A stretch of 64,000 bases of DNA from Clostridia bacterium (GTDB taxonomy: Bacteria; Bacillota; Clostridia; Oscillospirales; Acutalibacteraceae), in NCBI GenBank assembly GCA_017502085.1, contig JAFVVQ010000029.1, positions 1 through 64,000 on the forward strand, written 5' to 3'. Shown here piece after piece: positions 44,981-53,710 of this stretch. The notes under the pieces were generated by a model. The model was not told the origin of the DNA. It worked only from the letters and a program-made list of their open reading frames with translations, and searched no databases. Position 1 is the first letter of the stretch; every line of letters starts with the position of its first letter. The position numbers were made by a program, and so were the translations under genes.

Positions 44981-47191
44981 TCAGAACCTCTCGGCAAACT
45001 CTGTCAGAGCCTTGTCAAGCTCTTCTCTGAGCGCATTATCAAGTTTCTTTGAATTTCCGACTTTGAGAAGAACGGAAGATTTTTCCGTCTCAAAGAATTT
45101 GTAAAGTTCTTTCTCGAATCTTTCCATATCCTCAACGTCAACGTTTTTTGCATACCCCTCGCTGACTGCGTAGATAAGAACGGTCTGGAGTTCATCGGCA
45201 ACGGGAGCGTATCTGCCTTGCTTGAGTGCTTCGGTAAGGCGTCTGCCCGATTCGAGAGTTGTTTTTGTCGCATCGTCAACGTCAGAGCCGAACTGCATAA
45301 ACTCTGCAAGTTCTCTGTACTGCGCAAGTCTTGTGCGAAGGCTTGCGGAGATCTTTTTCATAACGGGTTTCTGTGCGGCACCGCCGACACGGGAAACCGA
45401 AAGACCGACGTTGACTGCGGGGCGCTGACCTTCGTTAAAGAGCTCAGCATCAAGGAAGATTTGTCCGTCGGTGATTGAAATAACATTCGTGGGGATATAC
45501 GCGGAGATGTCGCCCGCGAGCGTTTCAACTATGGGAAGGGCGGTGATTGAGCCGCCGCCGAGTTCATCGGAAAGATGAGCCGCTCTCTCAAGAAGTCTTG
45601 AATGGAGATAGAAAATATCGCCCGGATAAGCCTCTCTGCCTGAAGGGCGGTGAAGCAGAAGCGAAAGCTCACGGTATGCAACTGCGTGTTTAGAAAGGTC
45701 ATCGTAAACTATGAGAACGTCTTTTCCCTCGTACATAAAGTATTCTGCCATTGCCGATCCCGAGAATGGCGCAATGTACTGAAGCGCCGCCGAAGAAGAA
45801 GCGGGCACCGCAATGATGGTTGTGTATTCCATAGCTCCTTTTGACTGAAGCTTTTCTTTGATTTCGGCAACGAGGGTTTCTTTCTGACCGATAGCAACGT
45901 AAATGCAGATTGTGTTTTTGCCCTTCTGGTTGATTATTGTATCAATTGCAATGGCGGTTTTACCCGTCTGTCTGTCGCCTATGATAAGTTCTCTCTGACC
46001 CTTGCCGATGGGAACAAGTGCGTCGATTGCCTTGATACCCGTATGCATAGGAGCGTTGACAGGGGCGCGGTCAAGGATTGCGGGAGCCTTATATTCGATG
46101 GGTCTTGTTTTTTCGTAGGGAAGATAACCCATTGCATCGATAGGATTACCGAGTGCATCAACGACTCTGCCGAGAAGACATTCGCCAACGGGAACGGATG
46201 CAATCGTGCCGACTCTTCTTACACGGCTGCCCGATTCGATGTTGGAGAATTCGCCGAAAATAACGCAGCCGATTCTGTTTTGCTGAATATCCAGAACCAT
46301 ACCGGTTTCGCCGCATTCGAACTCAACAACCTCACCGTACATAATATCGGCAAGACCGTCCATCCAGCAAATGCCGTCAGAAACAGTCATAACTCTGCCG
46401 AGCTGATATTTGTGAAGTCGGGGCTTGAATTCTTCCGCTTTCTGAGTGAATTCCTGAATGAGCAGACCGACTGTATCATCGTCCATAATCGGCTCGTGAT
46501 TCATATTTTTTTCAAAATGGTATAGTTCTTCGCTGACTGTACCGTCGTAAACGGTATCACCTATACGAAGCTTGAGACCGCCGATAAGGGAGCTGTCTTC
46601 AAGTACCCACAGAGATGTTTTGCCGCCCACGCTTTCAAGAAGCTCAGTTGTTGCCTTGTCAACCTTTTCGACGAGTTCTTTTTCGAGAGGAAATGCCGAG
46701 GTGAGGGTGACGTAAAGCACGTCGTGATGCTTGAGATAAGCCATATCACCGGGAGTGAGGCAGATTTCCGAAAGAATGGCATCGATTACCTGACCGTCAA
46801 GAGATCTGATTTCTTCGGCATATTTTTCATAGGAGAAAAGACTGATAATGTTCTCTTTCATAACCGAGAAAAGCTCTTTTCGTGCATCCTCGATCATTTG
46901 ACGGTGGATTTCGCTGAATTCTCTTTCGCCGAAAGCTTTTATGGAAGAAATTTTTTCCTCCGTATGTTCCTTGACTTTGAGAATTTCATCGCTGAAGGCA
47001 TCTTCGCAGAAATCTTCAGCAACGGGCTCAAAAACGGGCATTGAGAGTTTTTCGATTTCTTCGGCTTCATCAAGTTCTTTGTTGATTTTTTCGAGTCGTC
47101 CGCCAAAAATGCGCCTGACGGTTTTTTTGCCGACAAGAATGAGAATCACAAGAAGAATGATAAAGTTAATTATTACGTACTGAATTTGCAT
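44981..47191 (-). CDS. atpA: Fused b'-delta-alpha subunit of F-type ATP synthase
   Basis: A 736-residue protein, about 230 longer than a normal alpha subunit. Residues 5-21 form a membrane helix, then come an acidic coiled coil (about 30-110) and a segment like the delta subunit (SAFPLEKELVEKVDKATTEL near 165, LIGGLKLRIGDTVYDG near 205). The alpha part begins near 235 and is complete, with Walker A GDRQTGKT (near 401) and the conserved VGLSVSRVGGAAQ. No separate delta gene exists in the operon, and the fusion sits exactly where delta and alpha normally lie, so it replaces both and adds a second stalk helix beside the separate b subunit. The frame is uninterrupted with no sign of assembly error. 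Confidence 0.9.
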   Translation of the reverse strand: MQIQYVIINFIILLVILILVGKKTVRRIFGGRLEKINKELDEAEEIEKLSMPVFEPVAEDFCEDAFSDEILKVKEHTEEKISSIKAFGEREFSEIHRQMIEDARKELFSVMKENIISLFSYEKYAEEIRSLDGQVIDAILSEICLTPGDMAYLKHHDVLYVTLTSAFPLEKELVEKVDKATTELLESVGGKTSLWVLEDSSLIGGLKLRIGDTVYDGTVSEELYHFEKNMNHEPIMDDDTVGLLIQEFTQKAEEFKPRLHKYQLGRVMTVSDGICWMDGLADIMYGEVVEFECGETGMVLDIQQNRIGCVIFGEFSNIESGSRVRRVGTIASVPVGECLLGRVVDALGNPIDAMGYLPYEKTRPIEYKAPAILDRAPVNAPMHTGIKAIDALVPIGKGQRELIIGDRQTGKTAIAIDTIINQKGKNTICIYVAIGQKETLVAEIKEKLQSKGAMEYTTIIAVPASSSAALQYIAPFSGSAMAEYFMYEGKDVLIVYDDLSKHAVAYRELSLLLHRPSGREAYPGDIFYLHSRLLERAAHLSDELGGGSITALPIVETLAGDISAYIPTNVISITDGQIFLDAELFNEGQRPAVNVGLSVSRVGGAAQKPVMKKISASLRTRLAQYRELAEFMQFGSDVDDATKTTLESGRRLTEALKQGRYAPVADELQTVLIYAVSEGYAKNVDVEDMERFEKELYKFFETEKSSVLLKVGNSKKLDNALREELDKALTEFAERF

Positions 47192-47197
47192 AACACA

Positions 47198-47623
47198 TCA
47201 TATCCTATGCGAGATAATATTTTTCGCAAACAAAGCCGCTGCCGTTTCCATTTTCGGGGCGACGGAATCAACGATTTTATTATGTTCGTCGGTAATGCCT
47301 TCCTTGTATTTCTGAACGTCTGCAAGGCACTGTCTTTGTGCGGCTTCGATTTCTTTTTTGCTCTGAAGCTGTAACTGCTCAAGTTTTTGCTTTGTTTCTT
47401 TTCTGTGTTTTTCCTCAGCAAGAACCTTTTCTTTTTCAGCCTGAATTTTGTGTTCAACAACAAGCTTTTCTATATCTTCCTTCTTTTTTGCAGCAGCCTC
47501 AATTTTTTCTCGGCGGCTGTCAATTATTTTCAGGACTGGGGTGAAAAGCAGGTTTTTGAGGATTATCATCAGAAGCAGAAAGCAGATTACGGTCCAGACC
47601 ATAACTGATGGCTGAATGTTCAT
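47198..47623 (-). CDS. atpF: F-type ATP synthase b subunit
   Basis: A 141-residue stalk subunit: one N-terminal membrane helix (VWTVICFLLLMIILKNLLFT) with the conserved PVLKIIDSRREKIE start of the long coiled coil (50-135). It is a little shorter than the usual 160 residues. With the b'-like helix of the alpha fusion it probably makes a heterodimeric stalk. Confidence 0.92.
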   Translation of the reverse strand: MNIQPSVMVWTVICFLLLMIILKNLLFTPVLKIIDSRREKIEAAAKKKEDIEKLVVEHKIQAEKEKVLAEEKHRKETKQKLEQLQLQSKKEIEAAQRQCLADVQKYKEGITDEHNKIVDSVAPKMETAAALFAKNIISHRI

Positions 47624-47633
47624 AATTTACTCC

Positions 47634-47864
47634 TCAGATTTTTGCGCTGAGCATGAAAGCAATAAGAAGACCGTAGATGGAGAGAGCTTCCATAAGTGCA
47701 AGAGAAACGATAAGGGTTGAACGGATATCCTTTGCCGCATCGGGCTGACGTGCGATGCTTTCCATTGCGGCTTTTGCAGTCATACCCTGACCGATTGAAG
47801 GTCCGATTGTGCTGATAGCGATTGCGAGAGCAGCTGCGATTGCGATGATTGCTGAATTAGTCAT
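47634..47864 (-). CDS. atpE: F-type ATP synthase c subunit
   Basis: A 76-residue two-helix proteolipid with the polar loop [11 protein letters not shown]. Helix 1 has IGQG, and helix 2 has LMEALSIYG with the ion-carrying Glu. The Gln and Tyr that line the sodium site of Na+ synthases are present, but the Ser after Glu is Ala, so the coupling ion cannot be decided from the sequence. Confidence 0.95.
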   Translation of the reverse strand: MTNSAIIAIAAALAIAISTIGPSIGQGMTAKAAMESIARQPDAAKDIRSTLIVSLALMEALSIYGLLIAFMLSAKI

Positions 47865-47890
47865 TTTGATTACTCCTTAATATTAATGTT

Positions 47891-48559
47891 TTATTCTGTA
47901 ACCTCGTCGAGATAAATCGAAACGAGCATTGTGAACACCATTGCCTGTAAAGCGCAGAACAGCAGGGAGAGTACCATCATTATTACGGGTGCGCCGATGG
48001 GGAATATGTGATAAAGTTCCTCCGTAACCGTTTCTTCGCCGAAAATATTGCCGTAAAGTCTCAGAGCAAGGGATGCGGGCTTGATGATTTCGTCAAGCAG
48101 AAGAAGCGGCAGCATAAAAAACATCGGCTTGACAAAATGCATGAAATAATGCTTTGCGTTATGTCTGATACCCGAAATCTGAAGGAAAAGGAAAGTAACA
48201 ACGCCGAGTGCCGCAGTAACAGAAAGCGATGCGGTCGGAGCTTTCACGTAATCCGTCAGACCAACGCCCGGAATCAATCCCGAATAGTTCGAGAAAATGA
48301 TAAAAATAAAGAGTGAGGCAAGGAAGGTGAAATACTTTCTTGATTTCGTTTTTCCGAGAATATCCGCAAAGAAATTGTCGAGATATTCGACACCCGTTTC
48401 GATTATATTCTGTAGTTTTCCGGGTCTTTCTTTGAGATTCTTTTTCACAATCAGCGAAAGCAATGCAATAATCAGCAGCATTATCCACATTGTTACCACT
48501 TCGCCGGTTACGTCAAGGATTCCGAAAAGACTGATAATAACCTCTGATTTTTCACCCAT
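47891..48559 (-). CDS. atpB: F-type ATP synthase a subunit
   Basis: A 222-residue membrane subunit, about five helices, with the essential Arg in SLALRLYGNIFGEE and the final LLFCALQAMVFTMLVSIYLDE. It forms the ion path with the c ring. It overlaps the preceding small membrane gene by eight bases with GGAGG upstream. Confidence 0.95.
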   Translation of the reverse strand: MGEKSEVIISLFGILDVTGEVVTMWIMLLIIALLSLIVKKNLKERPGKLQNIIETGVEYLDNFFADILGKTKSRKYFTFLASLFIFIIFSNYSGLIPGVGLTDYVKAPTASLSVTAALGVVTFLFLQISGIRHNAKHYFMHFVKPMFFMLPLLLLDEIIKPASLALRLYGNIFGEETVTEELYHIFPIGAPVIMMVLSLLFCALQAMVFTMLVSIYLDEVTE

Positions 48560-48881
48560 CGGTTTCGTCCTCCTTTTTTGTTTTGTTTGTTTTTATTGCA
48601 TCATTGACAGATAAAAGCTTTTTCGTAAAGAAAAACATCGGAATCGTCATTCCCGCAACCGCACCGACAAGAAGAAAGGTGAGGTCGGCAATCTGTGTTT
48701 TCGAGCCGACGAAATAAACCAGAACGAGATACGCAACCTGGAGAATCTGACGGATAACAAAAGAGCCTGAATACTTTTCAGGGGCTTTTAAAAGCATTCT
48801 TTTTGAAAAAGTGTAATTAATAAATGCTATCAAAAAACCGATTGCCGCCGCAATAACGGCACCGATAATATCAGCAGTCAT
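48552..48881 (-). CDS. AtpI-like small membrane protein
   Basis: A 109-residue protein with four predicted membrane helices and a Lys-rich C-terminal tail. It is the first gene of the ATP synthase operon, the usual place of the assembly factor AtpI, but sequence similarity cannot be judged by eye, so the name is given by position and topology. Confidence 0.6.
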   Translation of the reverse strand: MTADIIGAVIAAAIGFLIAFINYTFSKRMLLKAPEKYSGSFVIRQILQVAYLVLVYFVGSKTQIADLTFLLVGAVAGMTIPMFFFTKKLLSVNDAIKTNKTKKEDETDG

Positions 48882-48915
48882 AAAGTCACCAACTTACATC
48901 TGTTTTTTCAAGGTT

Positions 48916-48943
48916 ATTATAGCACTTTAACTTCTTTTTTCAA
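48916..48943 (-). promoter_or_regulatory. Promoter of the F-type ATP synthase operon
   Basis: On the minus strand TTGAAA (48938-48943), 16 bases, then TG-C-TATAAT (-10 at 48916-48921), a strong extended -10 promoter 35 bases before the first gene. Confidence 0.75.
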
Positions 48944-48985
48944 TAGTGATTTTAAACATTGTTTGAACTATTTTTTTCGAATGCA

Positions 48986-49014
48986 TTTACAACCTGATCG
49001 GTTTTTGATATTAT
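48986..49014 (+). promoter_or_regulatory. Promoter of the sialidase gene
   Basis: TTTACA (48986-48991), 17 bases, TATTAT (49009-49014) with an upstream TG; about 36 bases before the start codon. It is divergent from the ATP synthase promoter. Confidence 0.6.
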
Positions 49015-49049
49015 AGAAACAAACAATCCTGAAAATCAAGGAGATCGTT

Positions 49050-50546
49050 ATGGCTTCGAAAATCTTATATGAGCAAATTTTTGCTGACAAAGAATACGGA
49101 TCTGAACGCAACCGAATTCCCGCTCTTTATACTCTGAATGACGGCAGTGTTATGGCGGGCGCCGATATACGTTACGGTCACGGCTCGGATTCTCCCAACA
49201 ATATTGATATTGCGGTTGCAATTTCGGAGAATGGATATAACGGCTGGGAATATATAATGGTCAATCATTTTGATGATTATGCAGATACCGTTACGTCAAA
49301 AGACAGTGCATCATTTATTGACTCGGTTATAGCGCAGTCAGGTACGGGCAGGATATTTATGCTTGCGGATGCTCAACCGTCGGAATGCGGCTATCTTCAA
49401 TGTAAAACAGGTACAGGTTACTGTGAAATCGACGGAAAAAGGCATCTGGCTTTGACGACGGGTAAAAACGGTGACAGATTAAGTACCTTCGGATATTTTA
49501 TCGGTGATTTTGATGGCGGTTTTGCTTCCGTTTTCACAAGGAAAGACAGAAGAAAGACGGAGTATTCCGTTGACCGTGAATTCCGTCTTTATAAAAACGG
49601 TGAACCGCTTTACGCAGATCAGAAAGGTGCGCAAGGTGTTAAAATTCACCAGAATATTTTTTACAGCTGCGCAGAACTGAAATGCTATAAAACAACGTAT
49701 ATCTGGATGAGATACAGTGACGATAACGGAAAAACCTGGAGTCATCCTGAAATTCTTTCGGAACAGGTCAAGAAAGAAAAAGAATCGTTTCTGGGTGTCG
49801 GTCCGGGCAGAGGTACCGTTATAAATCATAACGGAAAAGAAAGAATTCTTTTCTGCGTTTATGATAACAACGGTCTTTTCAAGGATCCGATATTTGAAAA
49901 CGCGAGTGTTATCTATACCGATGATAACGGTAAAACGTGGCACAGAAGCAACAAAATAAGAATTAAGCCGGGTCTGAGGAAAACAAGCGAAGCACAGCTT
50001 GTGAAAATTGAGGGTGAAAATTATAAAGCACTTCGCATATATGCGAGAAACCTGAGCAATTATATCGCATATGCCGACAGTACGGATGGCGGCGAAACGT
50101 GGAGTGAGTTCCGTGCGGACCGTTCGCTCGAGGGAACAAAAAACTGTATGGTTTCACTTGTTGAAACAAGCAAAAAAATAGACGGCAAACAAGTCGTTCT
50201 CTGCTCTGCGGGCGGAAGCCTTCTGGCAAGAGCTGACGGTGTGCTTCGTGTCGGACTCACGGAAGGTAACGGGGATATTAACTGGATAAGTACATATCAC
50301 CTGACTCAGGGGTTCTACGGCTATTCTTGTCTCACCGAGCTCTCGGACGGCAATTTTGCGGTGTTCTGGGAGGATGAAGCCGCACATCTCCGATACACCG
50401 TGTTCAGCGTGTCGGACAGCGGTGAAATAAGCGAAATCAACGGAGATAATTTTGATTTCAAACCTGATTTATCAACCAAAATCCAAAAGTCAGTTAAAAC
50501 CAAAAAGAGAATTGCGAAAATCAAATTCAGATTGGGACTGATGTGA
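49050..50546 (+). CDS. Sialidase-like BNR-repeat protein, cytoplasmic
   Basis: A 498-residue six-bladed propeller enzyme of the exo-alpha-sialidase (GH33) type. It has the N-terminal RIP motif (Arg22) followed by a GADIRYGHGSD loop and three Asp boxes (SDDNGKTW near 222, TDDNGKTW near 290, STDGGETW near 344). Sialidases release terminal sialic acids from glycans. There is no signal peptide or anchor, so it would act inside the cell on imported oligosaccharides, or leave by a non-classical route. AAGGAGA precedes the ATG. No sialic acid catabolic genes are in the window, so another glycosidase activity within the fold remains possible. Confidence 0.82.
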   Translation: MASKILYEQIFADKEYGSERNRIPALYTLNDGSVMAGADIRYGHGSDSPNNIDIAVAISENGYNGWEYIMVNHFDDYADTVTSKDSASFIDSVIAQSGTGRIFMLADAQPSECGYLQCKTGTGYCEIDGKRHLALTTGKNGDRLSTFGYFIGDFDGGFASVFTRKDRRKTEYSVDREFRLYKNGEPLYADQKGAQGVKIHQNIFYSCAELKCYKTTYIWMRYSDDNGKTWSHPEILSEQVKKEKESFLGVGPGRGTVINHNGKERILFCVYDNNGLFKDPIFENASVIYTDDNGKTWHRSNKIRIKPGLRKTSEAQLVKIEGENYKALRIYARNLSNYIAYADSTDGGETWSEFRADRSLEGTKNCMVSLVETSKKIDGKQVVLCSAGGSLLARADGVLRVGLTEGNGDINWISTYHLTQGFYGYSCLTELSDGNFAVFWEDEAAHLRYTVFSVSDSGEISEINGDNFDFKPDLSTKIQKSVKTKKRIAKIKFRLGLM

Positions 50547-50629
50547 TTTATATAAATCAGTATCAGAGACAACGGATGGTGCAACCACGTTTTTTTACCC
50601 CGGAAGGAAACACAGTTAAATCAGGAGTC

Positions 50630-50657
50630 TTGACAAAACCGGTGTTTGTGGTATAAT
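50630..50657 (+). promoter_or_regulatory. Promoter of the V/A-type ATPase operon
   Basis: Perfect TTGACA (50630-50635), 16 bases, perfect TATAAT (50652-50657); transcription would start near 50664. Confidence 0.85.
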
Positions 50658-50679
50658 AGTCGAAATGAATACTGAATTT

Positions 50680-50727
50680 AAAGGAACCAGCTGACTGCAG
50701 AGGATGTTGGTTCCTTTATGTTTTTTT
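50680..50727 (+). terminator. Hairpin with T run in the V/A-ATPase leader (possible attenuator)
   Basis: AAAGGAACCA pairs perfectly with TGGTTCCTTT around an 18-base loop and is followed by ATGTTTTTTT. It lies between the promoter and the first gene of the V/A-type operon, so it has the shape of a leader terminator that could control readthrough, or a 5' stabilising stem. Confidence 0.6.
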
Positions 50728-50774
50728 GCAGGAAATCAAAAACAATATACATTTATCATAAAGGAGACTGCGTT

Positions 50775-51383
50775 ATGGAAATTCAACTTCAGGAACTCAT
50801 TGAGCAGATAAAGAAAGACGGTGTTGATGCTGCTGAAATTCAGGCTGCTGCAATACTTGAATCTGCAAAGGCAGAGGCTGAAAAAATCGTTGCCGAGGCA
50901 AAGTCACAGGCTGATAAGATTATGGCTGAAGCAAAAAACGAGAACGCAAAGGTTGTTAAATCGGGCGAAGATGCGCTTCGTCAGGCGGGAAGGAATCTGC
51001 TCATCTCATTCAGAGAAAGCGTTACGAGAGAGCTCAGGGCAATTGTGAGCGATAACGTAAATGCGGTTTATTCATCCGATGCGTTTGCGAAGCTTGTTAT
51101 CAATGCGGTTGAATGTTGGGCGGGCAAACCCGAAGCTGATGATATATCCGTGATTCTTAACGGCAGTGACCTTGCAAAGCTTGAAGATGCTCTTTTTGCT
51201 GAGCTTAAAGAGAAAATGCTTGGCGGCGTAACTCTTAAAGCAAACGATAATTTTGACGGAGGGTTCCGTGTTGCGGTCAATAACGGTGCGGTTTATTACG
51301 ATTATTCCGCTGAAGCCGTTACGGATATGCTGTCAGACTATCTCAGTCCCAAGGTAACCGCACTTCTGAAAGAGGCTGAATAA
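50775..51383 (+). CDS. V/A-type ATPase subunit E
   Basis: A 202-residue peripheral-stalk subunit. The N-terminal half is an Ala/Glu/Lys-rich coiled coil (AAAILESAKAEAEKIVAEAK) and the C-terminal half is the globular domain ending in a DNFDGGFRVAVNNGAVYYDYS stretch typical of E subunits. The ATG at 50775 has AAGGAG 8 bases upstream. First gene of the E-DUF2764-A-B-D-I-K operon. Confidence 0.88.
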   Translation: MEIQLQELIEQIKKDGVDAAEIQAAAILESAKAEAEKIVAEAKSQADKIMAEAKNENAKVVKSGEDALRQAGRNLLISFRESVTRELRAIVSDNVNAVYSSDAFAKLVINAVECWAGKPEADDISVILNGSDLAKLEDALFAELKEKMLGGVTLKANDNFDGGFRVAVNNGAVYYDYSAEAVTDMLSDYLSPKVTALLKEAE

Positions 51384-51384
51384 T

Positions 51385-51942
51385 ATGGCTGAATATTATC
51401 TGATATCCCAATTGCCGTCGCTTGACGGAATTAACGAAAATTCACCGCTTCCCATAACATCGGATAGATTTGAGGAGCTTTGTCACAGATTTCTGAGCAA
51501 AAAAGCGCAGAATGTGTTGGATAAATTAACTCTTGCACCGCCGAGAGATTCTGAAACAGTGTCATCGTCACTTGTTGAAAAATGGAACGAGGGCGAACGC
51601 AATCTTCGTCTTGCTCTTGCAAAGCTTCGTGCGGATAAAATGGATAAGATTTTTGCTGATGCCGACAAATCTTTCTCTCCCGTGCTTCTGCAAGCGGTAC
51701 GGACTGCGGTTGAAATCGAAAGCCCGATGGAGGCAGAAAAATTCCTCAACAAATACCGCCTTGATTTTCTTGAAACGCTCAGACCGACGGATTCATTTTC
51801 GGAAGAATTTGTGTTCTATTACGGTATCAAACTGAAACTTATTGAGCGAATCAGAAAATTCGATTCGGAAAGCGGAGAAACCGCATACAGAAATATCTAT
51901 AACTCCATTATCAATGGGGAAAAATCGGAGGTTATAAAATGA
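51385..51942 (+). CDS. DUF2764 protein of the V/A-type ATPase
   Basis: A 185-residue helical protein beginning MAEYYLISQLPSLDG, a start typical of DUF2764. This family is found in the V/A-ATPase operons of Bacteroidetes, spirochaetes and some Clostridia between subunits E and A, and probably takes the place of subunit C as the collar between rotor and stalk; that role is inferred from position. One base separates it from subunit E, and it overlaps subunit A by four bases. Confidence 0.85.
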   Translation: MAEYYLISQLPSLDGINENSPLPITSDRFEELCHRFLSKKAQNVLDKLTLAPPRDSETVSSSLVEKWNEGERNLRLALAKLRADKMDKIFADADKSFSPVLLQAVRTAVEIESPMEAEKFLNKYRLDFLETLRPTDSFSEEFVFYYGIKLKLIERIRKFDSESGETAYRNIYNSIINGEKSEVIK

Positions 51943-53708
51943 CCGCAAACAAAGGTAAGGTAGTAAGCATTAACGGTAACCTTGTGTCGGTAAGGTTTGA
52001 CGGCAACGTTTCGATGAACGAAATCTGCTATGTTAATGTTGATAATACAAAACTCAAAAGCGAGGTTATCCGTATCAAAGGTGACGTCGCACAGATTCAG
52101 GTTTATGAAATGACCAATGGCATAAAATGCGGCGATGAAGTTGAGTTTACCGGCGATATGCTTTCAGCTCAGCTTGGTCCCGGTCTTCTCGGTCAGGTTT
52201 ATGACGGACTGCAGAATCCTCTGCCCGTTCTTGCCGAACAGGCGGGTTGGTTCCTTGAAAGGGGAATTTATGCCGACGGACTCAATGCCGAAAAGAAATG
52301 GGAGTTTACGCCCACTGCAAAAATCGGCGATACTCTGCGTGCGGGTGAATATATAGGCACCGTTCCCGAAGGTCCTTTCACTCACAAAATCTTTGTTCCG
52401 TTCTATCTTCTCGGCAACTATACTCTCAAATCGATTGCAGATAAGGGCGAATATACCGTCAGCGAAACGGTTGCCGTTCTCACAGACGAAAGGGGCAGAG
52501 AAGTTCCCGTTTCAATGTCGTTCAGATGGCCCGTCAAGAGAGCGGTCAAGTGCTATACCGAAAGACTCGCTCCCGTTGAGACGATGGAAACAAAGGTGCG
52601 TCTGATCGACTCATTCTTCCCCGTTGCAAAAGGCGGAACCTACTGTACACCCGGTCCTTTCGGAGCAGGTAAAACAGTTCTTCAGCACACAACGTCAAAA
52701 TATGCGGACGTTGATATCGTTATCATTGCAGCTTGCGGTGAACGTGCGGGTGAAGTTGTTGAAACTCTGACAGAGTTCCCTGAGCTTACCGACCCCAGAA
52801 CGGGACGTTCTCTTATGGAACGAACAATCATTATTTGTAATACGTCATCAATGCCCGTTGCTTCCCGTGAAGCATCGGTTTACACTTCGGTAACCCTTGC
52901 CGAATATTACCGTCAGATGGGTCTTAACGTTCTTCTTCTTGCCGATTCAACGTCACGTTGGGCGCAGGCTCTGCGTGAAATGTCGGGCAGACTTGAAGAA
53001 ATCCCCGGTGAAGAAGCATTCCCAGCATATCTCGAATCATATATCGCCGCGTTCTATGAAAGAGCGGGTTACGTTCTTCTTCCCGACGGAAGCAAAGGCT
53101 CCGTCACAATCGGGGGAACGGTTTCTCCCGCAGGCGGTAACTTTGAAGAGCCCGTTACCCAGGCGACTCTCAAGGTTGTCGGAGCATTCCACGGACTTTC
53201 ACGTGAACGTTCCGATGCAAGAAAATATCCCGCTATCGATCCGCTTATCTCGTGGTCAAAATATAAGACGGTTACAGATTCCGCAAAGTCAGGCTTCTGC
53301 AAAAAACTTCTTTTTGACGGCAACGAAATCGGTTCAATGATGAAGGTTGTCGGTGAAGAAGGCACAAGCCTTGAGGATTACACCGTATATCTCAAGTCCG
53401 AAATGCTTGATTCGGTTTATCTTCAGCAGAACTCATTCGATCTGACAGATGCAAACTGCACAAAAGAGCGTCAGAGATATGTTACCGATAAGCTGATTTA
53501 TGTTCTCGGCAGTGATTATACACTTGAAAATAAAGATGACGCACGAAGCTTTTTCAACCGTATGCGTCAGAAGTTTATTGACTGGAACTATACCGAATTT
53601 GAAAGCGAAGCTTTTGCAAGGGCAGAGGCTGAAATCGACGCAATGTATGCTGAAGGTCAGGGCAGAACAACCGCCAAGGCAGAGCTTTTGTTAAAGGACG
53701 GTGAGTGA
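51939..53708 (+). CDS. V/A-type ATPase catalytic subunit A
   Basis: A 589-residue catalytic subunit, full length. Walker A is [10 protein letters not shown], the catalytic Glu lies in [11 protein letters not shown], and the A-specific insertion (the stretch around [20 protein letters not shown]) is present. Conserved [20 protein letters not shown] follows. It hydrolyses or makes ATP in the V1/A1 head. Confidence 0.98.
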   Translation: MTANKGKVVSINGNLVSVRFDGNVSMNEICYVNVDNTKLKSEVIRIKGDVAQIQVYEMTNGIKCGDEVEFTGDMLSAQLGPGLLGQVYDGLQNPLPVLAEQAGWFLERGIYADGLNAEKKWEFTPTAKIGDTLRAGEYIGTVPEGPFTHKIFVPFYLLGNYTLKSIADKGEYTVSETVAVLTDERGREVPVSMSFRWPVKRAVKCYTERLAPVETMETKVRLIDSFFPVAKGGTYCTPGPFGAGKTVLQHTTSKYADVDIVIIAACGERAGEVVETLTEFPELTDPRTGRSLMERTIIICNTSSMPVASREASVYTSVTLAEYYRQMGLNVLLLADSTSRWAQALREMSGRLEEIPGEEAFPAYLESYIAAFYERAGYVLLPDGSKGSVTIGGTVSPAGGNFEEPVTQATLKVVGAFHGLSRERSDARKYPAIDPLISWSKYKTVTDSAKSGFCKKLLFDGNEIGSMMKVVGEEGTSLEDYTVYLKSEMLDSVYLQQNSFDLTDANCTKERQRYVTDKLIYVLGSDYTLENKDDARSFFNRMRQKFIDWNYTEFESEAFARAEAEIDAMYAEGQGRTTAKAELLLKDGE

Positions 53709-53710
53709 TA

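Noticed and set aside
46043-46525. Open frame of 160 codons opposite the fused alpha gene
   Set aside because: Mirror frame of a conserved gene, no promoter or ribosome site.
44981-47191. Long alpha subunit as an assembly or frameshift artefact joining two genes
   Set aside because: The frame is open for 736 codons with no stop, the segments are in operon order, and a separate delta gene is absent, so a true fusion is the simpler reading.
47634-47864. F-type c subunit as a clear sodium type
   Set aside because: Gln and Tyr ligands are present, but the Ser after the key Glu is Ala, so the evidence is mixed.
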